Source: Tillus elongatus (taxonomy: Eukaryota; Arthropoda; Insecta; Coleoptera; Cleridae). Taken from it: a stretch of 64,000 bases of DNA. The stretch covers positions 55,081,036-55,145,035 of the forward strand of contig OZ023270.1 of NCBI GenBank assembly GCA_964006375.1, read 5' to 3'. The notes under the pieces are model-generated. The model was not told the origin of the DNA. It did no database searches and saw only the letters and a list, made by a program, of their open reading frames with translations. Position numbers and translations under genes: made by a program. This document shows, one piece after another, positions 1 through 13,028 of the stretch (position 1 is the first letter of the stretch; the number at the start of each line of letters is the position of its first letter).

Positions 1-812
1 AGTGTTGTACCGAAATGTACGCCATCTTGCACTGTGTGCGGGAGAACAAGAGGAGGGGCTACACCAACAAGCGGATTCTAATAGCCACAGACAGCCAGGC
101 AGCCCTTAAGGCACTAAGTAACCCACGGGTAAATTCCTGGCTGGTGAGTGAGTGCCGAGACGAGACGAGACGATGGACCTGGCTGGCTAGAATGAGGTGA
201 CCCTCATCTGGGTGCCGGGTCACTCGGGGGTCAAAGACAATGAAGAAGCTGACATTCTCGCGAAGAGAGGGTCAGCATAACCATTTATGGGACCGGCTCT
301 GGGCGTGAGAAAGAGCACTGCCAGGGGAGCCATTAAGTCCTGGATTCGAAACCAACACAAGGTGTACTGGGCAGACTGTCCAGGGCTCAGACATGCGAAG
401 TCAATAATTGACGAACCCAGTTCAAAGAGAGCTGTGGAGCTGCTAAATCTTAGCAGAGGACAGCTCAGAAACACAACAGGTCTCTTGACGGGACACATGG
501 CCGTCAAGAAACACCTGCATAAAATGGGGCGGTTCGAAGGGGACCTCGCATGCAGACTCTGCGGCGAGGGGGAGGAATCAGCCCAGCACATCTTGTGCGA
601 GTGTAAAGCTCTGGACCGCAAAAGACAACTCATCTACGGTCAGTCTAGACCGGAGACAGAGTAATATAAAACTTCACCCTACCAATAGCTGTGCAGACTA
701 GTTCAAGGCACAGTGATTTTGGAATGGGTGGAGTAAGGCTAAGGGTACACACAATCAACCAACGGTTGCAGTGCTATCGGGGCGGCAAGGTCGCGGACGA
801 GGCCTGAGGGAA
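1..812 (+). pseudogene. LINE family B copy 1, 3' end (RNase H and C-terminal domain)
   Basis: This is the 3' part of a non-LTR retrotransposon that begins outside the window. Codons from about 15 to 270 encode an RNase H-like segment with the TDSQAALKAL motif and a later WVPGHSGVK motif, broken by stop codons. Codons 287-664 encode the C-terminal domain, with a CRLCGEGEESAQHILCEC zinc-knuckle-like stretch. The 3' UTR from 665 matches the 3' ends of the copies at 22977 and 32456, which places the end at about 812 in an A-rich run. RNase H plus this C-terminus suggests an R1/LOA/I-group LINE, a group assignment by eye only. It is broken and non-coding. Confidence 0.8.
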
Positions 813-889
813 ACATAAAATAAAAAATTGAGTTTTGTATGGAGCGGAAAGCTAGACTTTGACTAAGCAGGAAACGAAAAGACTAGAAG

Positions 890-1235
890 TTCCTAAAATG
901 CGGACATGGAGACAAATTACAAGGACAAGGTACACTAATAAGAAGACCAATAAAGGGGTGCCAGAGAAGGTGAGAGAATAGAGAGCTTTGTTGAAAGAAA
1001 TTAAGAGGAAGAAGACAAATTTTGTTGGACATATTCTGAGACAAAATTACCTTCTGACAGCATTATTTAAGGGACACATGGTTGGACAAAAAGGGAACTT
1101 GGAGACCAAGAGCACCGCTTCTGGAAAGCTTGGTCCAATTGATGACGTGTGAAAGCTGCAATTAAATGAGAAGAGCTGCTGAAGACAGAGGGTCATGGTT
1201 GCGACGACCAGGTGACATCGCCCTTAGACTATGAT
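890..1235 (+). pseudogene. C-terminal remnant of an endonuclease/reverse-transcriptase LINE
   Basis: With frameshifts, the stretch reads as the end of a common insect APE-type LINE polyprotein. A clear block at about 1000-1056 reads EIKRKKTNFVGHILRQ, matching the 'Ik.Rk..fvGHilR' C-terminal signature of that protein type. A related piece lies at 44700-45060, and more upstream RT parts of the same kind lie at 53785-54570 and 44220-44620. It is a decayed fragment with no open frame. Confidence 0.55.
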
Positions 1236-1652
1236 AATGATGGTGACGCTCAGAAAAGTATATAAATTTGAAAGTCCCGTTTTCCCATGGGTTCCTCTTC
1301 CTTCATAAGATGACTGATACTTTATTATACTTAGACTTTTTTTGTAACTTTGAAGATAAACAAGTTATAAAACACATTTAAAAATGACAAATTTGAACCC
1401 AACCGTGTAAACCAAAATTTGGAATTCTGTCTGTGCCATTAGTCCCCGACTGCGACATTAGTTTTTATCTATAGCCGTAAGTTACTGAGATGTCCTATAA
1501 AAGTGACAAATTTGGAATAACTGTACACTTAACCCTTAACTAGGAAAGTGGGGTCTAATATACCCTACTATTATTTTAAACATTTGGCAACTTTGAATTT
1601 TCGCGCGAATATGCGGCTACCGCCCAGTAGCTGCTCATATTATATTAATATA
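1236..1652. other. AT-rich stretch without recognisable feature
   Basis: I see no coding signal, structured RNA or repeat shared with the rest of the window here. The sequence runs into the TA that flanks the MITE at 1653. Confidence 0.5.
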
Positions 1653-2058
1653 CAGGTCACTCACGGTCGTTGGTAGGTTAGACGTTTACAGAGAACGGGA
1701 CATAGGATTATTTTGAAAATTTGGTTTCTGGGGGCAATTATTTCTGCTCGATCGATCTATAAAATATTTTCGGCGCAGCGGCGTTGCCGCTTATATTGAA
1801 AAAGAGCAACAACTTTGATATCTTCAATGTGTATTCCACTTTTTGCTTCGCTATTGCTTTCCCATTATTTTTTCATAATACTTCCCTGTACGGTCTCCAG
1901 CGGTTTACGATAAATTATTTGATTTCCATATTTTTTGTGCAAAACATAGCTTCAATTGAATGTTGAAGAGAAGTTACTCAAGAAACCAGATTGACAAAAT
2001 AATCCTACTTCTCGTTCTTCGTAAATGTCTAACCTACCATCGACTGTGAGTGACCCTG
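1653..2058. mobile_element. 406-bp MITE with about 80-bp terminal inverted repeats
   Basis: The left end starts CAGGTCACTCACGGTCG and the right end, read on the other strand, starts CAGGGTCACTCACAGTCG. The inverted match runs about 80 bp with scattered differences (1653-1732 against about 1977-2058). Both ends are flanked by TA, as expected for Tc1/mariner-type mobilisation. There is no transposase-sized open frame inside, so this is a non-autonomous element. Confidence 0.75.
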
Positions 2059-2192
2059 TATATGGAAGAAAAGTCTGAAAACGCTTCATTATCTCTCAAA
2101 CGGGTAGACAGAAATATACAAAACTTGGGATACACATATTTTGGGATACCAATATTCCAGATTTGATATGTGCAATGTGGTCAGGATTAGCG

Positions 2193-3900
<1,708 letters not shown>

Positions 3901-4164
3901 TCTGATATTATTAGCTACTGTGGTTTTTTAAATGCAACACTCTGTATATTGTTTCATTATTGCAGACTACCATTCAATACGAGTTTAATCATATGTAACA
4001 CTGAAGGTTTGATGTAGTCAGAAAGGTGTTAAATAAATAAAACTAGTTTTATAGAAATTAACTTCTAGCATGCTGTGATTTTGACACTCATTCATTACTT
4101 GCATTATTAACCGACAGTAATTTGACGTATTTTTAAGAGTTATGCAAGGTACATTATTATTCTC
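3901..4164. other. AT-rich spacer
   Basis: No feature recognised between the 3' end of HINE copy A and the transposase relic at 4165. Confidence 0.45.
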
Positions 4165-4345
4165 TAAGATGGTACTGAATGAAGAAGAGTGAATTAAAGT
4201 TTTAATGATGAAGAGGCTACAGCGATAGAATAAGATCTTATGATGAAGTAGTAAACTTGTTTAATTATACATTTGCAAACCGTTTTCCTATCCATAAGTC
4301 GTGTACAAATAACGTTAAAACGCTTTGCTCATTTGTTTGGGATGT
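4165..4345 (+). pseudogene. N-terminal relic of a mariner-like transposase
   Basis: With one frameshift near 4206, the stretch reads as the helix-turn-helix N-terminus seen in mariner-like transposases. An NEEE..IKVLMM block is followed, one frame away, by GYSDRIRSYDEVVNLFNYTF and then ANRFPIHKS. It resembles the N-terminus of the DD41D protein at 4901-5989 (GYGDNTRTQMEVSRLF) but is clearly a different lineage. No catalytic domain follows, because (TA)n starts at 4438. Confidence 0.6.
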
Positions 4346-4433
4346 GCCAGTAAAGACTGTTTGAATACTTAGAAGCAAATACGCTGCAACTTTGTTTTCA
4401 TAAACATCTTATGATGTTATCTTGCTTTTTTTG

Positions 4434-4437
<4 letters not shown>

Positions 4438-4504
<67 letters not shown>
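4438..4504. repeat. (TA)n microsatellite, left flank of DD41D transposon
   Basis: A perfect AT dinucleotide run that ends in the TA immediately before the CAGTGTGGAA terminus of the transposon at 4505. Read with 6571-6645, it was probably one tract before insertion. Confidence 0.97.
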
Positions 4505-4507
<3 letters not shown>

Positions 4508-6567
4508 TGTGGAACAGCCAAATGGAATAAATTCGATAACGGATAAATGAGGACGTGTTGGGAAAAACGCTTGGACACGTCGATTTGTATTTTTAACTGC
4601 GCATCTTTTTCAAGAAAAAAAAATATTTAGGGTGCGTCATGTGACAGTGGCCAATACCAACTTTCTTATTTTAAATACAAGCCCCTGTATATTATTAATT
4701 TTTTGGATTCTTCAGAAAATTCTAGACATAATTCATGTACAATGTCCTATACCTATCTTCAACTGTTTCGGAAATATTAAGTATTTTCAGATTTATTACA
4801 AAAATTAACATTAAAAATAGAAAATTATTTTATTTCACAAATTCTAATAAGAAATACTGATTATTTCTTAATAATTTAAAAAAACAAAAAAAAATTAATG
4901 TCAATGTAGTAAATGTTCAAAATGCTCGCCACGAACATCTTGGCAACATGCTAATCTGGTATAGAAATGTCTTCTAACATTACTCAACATCTCAGGCGTG
5001 ACTGATCTAATCGCAAGCGTGATTCGTCTTTTTAAGTCATCTAAGTTGAGGGGCTTAGTTTTGTATACAATACTTTTGACATATCCCCACAAAAAGTAGT
5101 CTAATAGCGACAGATCAGGAGATCGTGCTGGCCATTCTATCGATCCGCGCCTCCCTATCCACCGATTTGGAAAAATTTGGTTCAGGTACTGCCGGACATT
5201 GATTTGGTAATGGGGCGGTGCTCCATCTTGCTGAAACCATATTTTATTGGCAGGAACTTGTGGGTTTGCTGGATCTGGATATAAGTTTGTCAAAGTTGGC
5301 ACGACATTATTTTGGAGCAGTTCTAAATATTTATCCCCATTCAAGTTGCCATCAATGAAAAAGGGACCTACGATATGATTTCCAACAATTCCTGCCCAAA
5401 CATTAACTTTTTCAGGATATTGCGTATGTTCCTCTCTCATCCAATGAGGATTCTCATTAGACCAATAGCGGCAATTTTGACGATTAACATGACCGTGAAG
5501 TGTAAATGTGCTCTCATCAGAAAACAAAACATCTTCTAATTGGATCACATTGTTATCTAACATTGCCATCATTTGTTCACAAAAATACGTTCTCCTATCG
5601 AAATCGTCCTCCATGAGCTCCTGAGTTGGTATCATTTTATAGGGATGCATTTTACTTTCCTTTAATGTTCGAAAAATTGCTGTGTGGCTAACGTTGAATA
5701 GTTGGGCTGCTTGTCGACCAGAAGTATGTGGGTTTTCTTGAAACTCAAGCGTAATATCCAATTTCGTATCATCACTTACTGCATTGGCAGCTACTTTTTT
5801 TATCTGTCTCACATGACCAAGCTCGCGAAACTGCTTTTCTATTTTGCTAATTGTTCCTTGGGATACAGGCGGCAAATTTGGAAATTTTTCGTGAAATAAG
5901 CGAGACACTTCCATCTGTGTCCGTGTGTTATCTCCATAACCAATCATTTGTAGAATGGTTATTTTGTGCATTTCTGTTAAATGAACCATTTTTCTGATAT
6001 TATTACGTACAGTTAACGAAATTCAAACGACAATAGCACTGACACTAATCACTACTGTCATGCAGGCAGACAACAAGTTGCTAAGGCTACGAGTTTTATA
6101 CGAACAGAAAGAAAACTGTTTTTGTTTTTGTTTCATTTCATATCAGTAAAAAGAAACGCAGGAATGGTTTTTGTTTACTTTCTCATTATCAAGAGCTGAA
6201 TGGGAAATAAGTATTGAATGCAATGTAGCGAATTTGTGAAATAAAATAATTTTCTATTTTTAATGTTAATTTTTGTAATAAATCTGAAAATACTTAATAT
6301 TTCCGAAACAGTTGAAGATAGGTATAGAACATTGTACATGAATTATGTCTAGAATTTTCTGAAGAATCCAAAAAATTAATAATATACAGGGGCTTGTATT
6401 TAAAATAAGAAAGTTGGTATTGGCCACTGTCACATGACGCACCCTATATAATTTTTTTTTCTTGAAAAAGATGCGCAGTTAAAAATACAAATCGACGTGT
6501 CCAAGCGTTTTTCCCAACACGCCCTCATTTATCCGTTATCGAATTTATTCCATTTGGCTGTTCCACA

Positions 6568-6570
<3 letters not shown>
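4505..6570 (-). mobile_element. Full-length DD41D Tc1/mariner-superfamily transposon
   Basis: The 2066-bp element has about 340-bp terminal inverted repeats (4505-4844 and 6230-6570) that start CAGTGTGGAACAGCC and differ at only a few positions. It is flanked on both sides by TA within (TA)n, as expected for TA-targeting Tc1/mariner elements. It carries one uninterrupted transposase gene on the minus strand (4901-5989). TIRs this long are unusual for mariner. The near-identity of the TIRs and the open frame suggest recent activity, so the element may be autonomous. Confidence 0.92.
4901..5989 (-). CDS. DD41D mariner-like transposase, intact frame
   Basis: This 362-residue protein would cut and paste the element at 4505-6570. 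Residues 1-60 and about 80-112 form two helix-turn-helix DNA-binding units (the second includes SGRQAAQLFNVSHTAIFRTL). The RNase H-fold catalytic domain follows, with D158 in LFSDEST, D255 in FQQDGAPPHY and D297 in SPDLSLLDYFLWG. There are 41 residues between the last two, so the signature is DD41D rather than mariner DD34D or Tc1 DD34E. The C-terminus ends GEHFEHLLH. The first ATG at 5989 lies just inside the right TIR's inner edge and gives a length normal for the family. No stops or frameshifts are visible. DD41D families such as rosa/Visitor are known; membership was not tested. Confidence 0.93.
   Translation of the reverse strand: MVHLTEMHKITILQMIGYGDNTRTQMEVSRLFHEKFPNLPPVSQGTISKIEKQFRELGHVRQIKKVAANAVSDDTKLDITLEFQENPHTSGRQAAQLFNVSHTAIFRTLKESKMHPYKMIPTQELMEDDFDRRTYFCEQMMAMLDNNVIQLEDVLFSDESTFTLHGHVNRQNCRYWSNENPHWMREEHTQYPEKVNVWAGIVGNHIVGPFFIDGNLNGDKYLELLQNNVVPTLTNLYPDPANPQVPANKIWFQQDGAPPHYQINVRQYLNQIFPNRWIGRRGSIEWPARSPDLSLLDYFLWGYVKSIVYKTKPLNLDDLKRRITLAIRSVTPEMLSNVRRHFYTRLACCQDVRGEHFEHLLH

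Positions 6571-6645
<75 letters not shown>
6571..6645. repeat. (TA)n microsatellite, right flank of DD41D transposon
   Basis: A perfect TA run that starts directly at the right terminus of the transposon and also borders the inverted-repeat element to its right. Confidence 0.97.
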
Positions 6646-6647
<2 letters not shown>

Positions 6648-6770
6648 AGATTTGAAATATTGTTTTTGTTTTACCCGTTTAAATTTATGTAATAAAAGTA
6701 TATCGCACAGAAGATGGTTATTTTTTGTACAGAAAATTGGTAACGAATAGGCCAGTAGGCTTGAAATCCA

Positions 6771-9715
6771 AATCGGAAATAATTGCTACAAAAGGTTTTA
6801 TTGGTACAATGGCTTCATTTGTTGCCCAAGATGACTATCCCCCCGGCGGAGTTGTGTTTAAGTAGTGGGCGGTAAACATATACCCCCAAAAGGGGTATTT
6901 CTGCTGCTTTATCGTTATATCTCGTAAAGGACTCAATAATACAATAATAATCGAAAACATTGTCCTATTAGAAGCTGTAGGGAATTAAATTCTGCATTGA
7001 ATGAGAGCAGGCCCATATTTTTTGGACCACTTGTTCCCATACTAGTGCTCATCAAAGGTGGACACATTTTTGGTATTTATAAAAAAATCGTTTTAAGTTC
7101 TGATTTTTGGTAATATCATCTAAACTAACCCATCTATCAATAAGGCAGTCCTACAAGGGTTATAGAGGAAAAAATTCTGCGTTTGATGGGACCAAAAGTG
7201 AATTTTGTTGACTACCCGTTTCCGTACAGTGGCAACTTAAATTTGGACCATTTCTCATCATCAATGAAGACTGTTTGTTTAAACTGCAGTTACCATTTAA
7301 CTGATATAAAGATGGAGGCAGGATAAAAAATACAACTTTTGAAATCAATTAGTAATGATTATATTTCATAATAACTTAATACCAGACTTCCGACGCCCAC
7401 AACCACCTGCACAATCCTTGTTGCATTTGCAGACAATTGTTGAGAGGAGACTGTGGAGCTGGTTCCTTGGAGGTGGGAACGGGGTCAAGACCAAACTTTG
7501 AAGCCTGCAATCCCCAGAGGAGCGGATCCATCCGGTGTCCTAACCACATTTGTACTTGTGGGTTAGTTCTCAACCAATGTTGGTGGGCTCCTTCGGATGT
7601 TGGTGGAAGGGATGCCAGGTTGAATTTGGATATCACGGGTGCTTTGGAAAACAGGTCGAATCACAATTTATCTAAAGTATCTAGTGCCCTACCCCCGTAG
7701 AAGGTTGCTAAAAATGGTAGGCATGCTGCAATAGCTTCAGCTTGAGTTTAGCACCAACAGCTAGGCCACCTTCTTCTTGCCCTGCTTCAAGCGTGTTGAA
7801 GTTGTGTCGCATCCACTTATGGCATGGATAAATATGAGTGGCCCTCTGATGTTGTCTGTCAATTTGAAGCAGTTGGGACCAAATACTTTTGATTCGGTCG
7901 TTCCTCTTCCAAGTTTTGAGAAATATACGTTTGCTAATGGTGTGGCTGGGGCATTGAGCATGATGAGGAGGTTCATATCCTCACCAACTACAACAAATTT
8001 CTCATGCTCCTGTGATGCCTCAAGTGCCGTGGCAAAAATTAGGTGGTCTGCGTCTTCACTAGCTTGTTTTACTAAGAAGCCTGCACCTTAAAACCTCTCA
8101 GTAAGCAAGCTGCTGAGACACGCTTTATTTCTGTCGTTGGAAAGGAATTGCTCCTGAGTCAGGATCACCACCATTAACTCAGTAGGGATGACCTCAAGAG
8201 TAGTGTGTCTTTTGCTTCGGCTCAACAGATTTCATGTTCTTGGTGGGCAGGTCATCTGGGTAGCGGTCAAACACCACACTTGTCGCACTTTGGTTGTAGT
8301 GCCTTTTTAGGCAGTTAACGTATTTGGTTAGGATTAATTGGAATGTTTCATGATTTTTCCACACAACCCGGTGAAGAAAAAATCCACCATCGATGACAAA
8401 AGCTGCTCTTTCCAGGTTTACCTCATTCAGTGGTGTGAACAAGTCATATGACACTGAGTTGGGAGTCTTCCTCATTCCAACTGTATCAAACAGAGAGATG
8501 GGATAGGGTGCCAGCTCATAATGGAAGACTTCTTTAAGCTTCACATCTGATTTCTTGAAGAGTGCTATCCGGTGGAATATTGTTTCAAGGTTCAAAGGTA
8601 TATCCTTCCCATCAATGGTCGCCTTAAATTTGAATCTTTATATACTCATTAATCTTTTTTTCGGACGAACTTGATTTTGCCAAAGGTTTGACAAGGCAGG
8701 GCAAGCATTGAGGAATTGCCAATTTCAAAGGCTCTGCGGCAGTTGATTGAGTCATCTCCGACGATTCCTGTGCTGATGGATATAACAACATTAGTAACAG
8801 GCAAAGGATCATGGTATTGAAGTTACTCAATAAACTTCTGAAGGTCTGCATTGTCATAGTGCACTCTAGCATCCCTCGCAAACAAAATAAAACAGAAGGA
8901 ATAATTAAAAGTTACTAAGCAATCAGATATATACTACATTTTCCGTAAAGCTAAATATGTCTTGATGCAATTATCAGACCTAACGAACACAACTGCGTAT
9001 GTTCAGCTTTGCAAAGTTAAGCTTGACTAGAAATTAATTGTGGCCATTATTTAGTATTACATTTCAAAACTGTAAATATTTTCTAAAAATTATTATAGTA
9101 AATAATACAAATTACGTGTAAAATCTCAGAAGCCTGCCATCATCAGGTGACATAAGTTGTAAACAAACATGCTGCAACAAAAAAATCCCTACTCTTCCCC
9201 ACAACCTACACAATCAATGTGAGTTGGTCATACTTTAAGGTGGAACTTTACAGAAACGGGTGGTCCAAAAAATTAACTTTGGTCTTGTTGAACGCAGAAT
9301 TTATCCCTCTATAACTTCTGTATGAAGCACTTTATTGAAGTTTAAATGATATTACCAAACAGTCGAAGTTAACACGAAAAGTTTTCATAAATATGTAAAA
9401 TTTTTCCAACTTTGATGATCACTTGTATGGGAACGCGGGCACGGGTGGTCTAAAAAATATGCCTCTCATTCAATGCAGAGTTTAATGCCCCACCACTTTT
9501 AATAGGACCATGTTTTCGATATTGTGAGTGCTTTGCGAGATATAACCGTAAAACCGCAAAAAAATGTTATTTGGGGGTACTTTATTACCCCCCCCCCACT
9601 TAAGCACAACTCCGCCGAGGCGGTGGTGGTGGGGTTTACCTAGGATACTAGTACTAGGCCACAAATGAAGCCATTAAAACAATAAAACCTTTTGTAGCAA
9701 TTATTTCCGATTCGC
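6771..9715 (-). mobile_element. About 3-kb element with about 500-bp inverted repeats and an XPG/FEN1-like relic gene
   Basis: The left arm (about 6771-7260) and the right arm (about 9220-9715) are inverted copies. Shared landmarks include AATCGGAAATAATTGC, CAAAAGGTTTTATT, CGGCGGAGTTGTG, a run of Cs before the TACCCCC motif, and AATTCTGCGTT. Similarity is roughly 75-80% by eye, with small indels. The outer ends are uncertain and may reach the (TA)n tracts at 6645 and 9753. The only gene inside is the nuclease relic at 7376-8890; I find no DDE transposase. Academ-type DNA transposons are known to carry XPG-like nucleases, so an Academ relation is a reasonable but unproven inference. Confidence 0.65.
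7376..8890 (-). pseudogene. XPG/FEN1 (PIN-like) nuclease-like protein, broken
   Basis: Across three frames the minus strand encodes one long protein. It runs in order DNADLQKFIE; STGIVGDDSINCRRAFEIGN; ELAPYPISLFDTVGMRKT; AFVIDGGFFLHRVVW with VVFDRYPDD; FLSNDRNK; EDADHLIFATALE; VVVGEDMNLLIML; FIHAISGCDTTS; SLPPTS. Near its end is a Cys pattern (VCKCNKDCAGGCGRRK). The VIDGG, EDAD, GED.(D/N)LL and HAISGCD blocks fit the acidic active site and the helix-hairpin-helix start of FEN1/XPG nucleases. The expected second Asp of GEDxDLL is Asn here. Stops and frameshifts (for example after KTHYS at 8194) inactivate it. It lies between long inverted repeats, so it belongs to a mobile element rather than the host. 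Confidence 0.65.
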
Positions 9716-9750
9716 CCAATTTTTTGGTTTTACACTACTGACCTATAACC

Positions 9751-9884
<134 letters not shown>

Positions 9885-9890
9885 CGCACC

Positions 9891-11757
<1,867 letters not shown>

Positions 11758-12225
11758 GAACATTTGCTGCATATTTTTATTTTTACATAATAAAATATTT
11801 ATCTTACATAGACGAGATATACATTATTTTTTGAAAAAAAAATGTTTAAACGTTTTTTTACCCAGGTTTTGTAGACCTCACCAGTTATGCACTATAATTT
11901 TCACCTCACCAGTTAAGGGGTAACCTAGGATGCCTAAAGCTGATAGTCTAGTCGTAAGCGTTGAATATTCTTACCCTCATTGCATAATTAAAGTTGGTCA
12001 GTTTTTTAAATTTTATTTCCAAAATGGTTGTATTTTTGAAAATAATAAATTTATTTAAATGCAGTTTTGTACATTAGTTGTGCTATATGATGTATTAAAA
12101 TTAAAGTTTGTAGGTTAATGGAAAACTAAGTTATTAATATTTAATAAGACATTTTAGATTCTTTACAAAAAATTAATGTTTAAACCTATTTTTGCTATCA
12201 CAAAAATTCACCACATCGACTGTGT
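11758..12225. other. AT-rich stretch without recognisable feature
   Basis: No frame, RNA or shared repeat recognised. A short direct repeat (CTCACCAGTTA at about 11878 and 11907) is the only local structure noted. Confidence 0.4.
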
Positions 12226-12450
12226 TACAACTAAGTGATTATTGCAACCTGTAATGAGCACTGATAAATACATTTGGAGAACCCAAATTACCACAACACA
12301 TTTTAAAGACCCGACGATCGTTTCACTAACAAGGAATGCTTCATCCGAATGTTTCATCCTCTGATGATGTTAACCTTGTTAGTGAAACGATCGTCAGATT
12401 TAAAAAAAATGTGTTGTGCTGATTTGGGTTCTCCAAGTGTACTTATGTGT
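12226..12450. mobile_element. Fold-back repeat carrying a hammerhead-like motif
   Basis: The left arm (tgtaatgagcactgataa, gaacccaaattaccacaacac, ttttaaagaccCGACGATCG) and the right arm (GATCGTCagattt, gtgttgtgctgatttgggttctcc) are inverted copies around about 12345. The same arms recur at 43195-43435, and single arms at 31336 and 57690. The right arm contains a hammerhead core (see 12358). Terminal hammerheads in inverted or direct long repeats are known from Penelope-like retroelements; that origin is inferred. Confidence 0.55.
12358..12398 (+). ncRNA. Hammerhead-ribozyme-like motif 1
   Basis: After CCT, the CTGATGA core starts at 12361. A helix II of GTTAAC and GTTAGT closes a CTT loop, with one extra T before it and two G-U pairs. 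GAA follows, then the self-complementary ACGATCGT (helix III), C at the cleavage position, and AGA, which pairs partly with CCT (helix I). The mismatch in helix I and the wobble pairs make activity doubtful. Confidence 0.45.
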
Positions 12451-13028
12451 TACAACAATAGAAACAATTTGCACTATTTACTTTATTCTTTTACTGACAA
12501 ACTGACATTATAATTGTACACTTACTTAAAACAACGCGACATTATTGTCCACTAACTCGAGAATTCGATGCTCCTCTAACCACAAAGGGACCTTCAGACA
12601 CTCAACCACACAATGTTTTTATTGCGGTTGAATTACATGGTTGAAATGCGTTAGGTGCTTAAATTTAAACCTACCGTAGCGTGTTGTATGCATTTTATAC
12701 CCGCCTAATTTAATATTCCGAACGAGCTACTCGGCGCTTAAAACGAAACTTAACTAGGCACGTTTGATTAATTTATAATACTACAGGATATAATTCCCGA
12801 AAGGTCAAAGATCTCTTCTTATTTTTGTCTCTTCCATAAAGTTTCTGTTGCATTGTTCTGAGAGCCTAAGGACCCGTACATATGAAACGAACGTGTTAAC
12901 GCGTTACTTTGTGTTTGTTAATTATTTTTCTGGTAGAATAATAAGCATTACCTTTAGTTACGTTCATTATTTATGCTTGTGGTATCGATTTTTTCTTTAC
13001 TTAAAGATATTTTATTAACATGAATTAA
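12451..13028. other. Unassigned AT-rich sequence
   Basis: No coding or repeat assignment. It lies between the fold-back repeat and the reversed HINE copy C and could be part of either insertion's target. Confidence 0.4.

Noticed and set aside
12451..13028. LTR of a retrotransposon
   Set aside because: No second copy in the window, no TG...CA boundaries that pair with anything, and no primer-binding site found.
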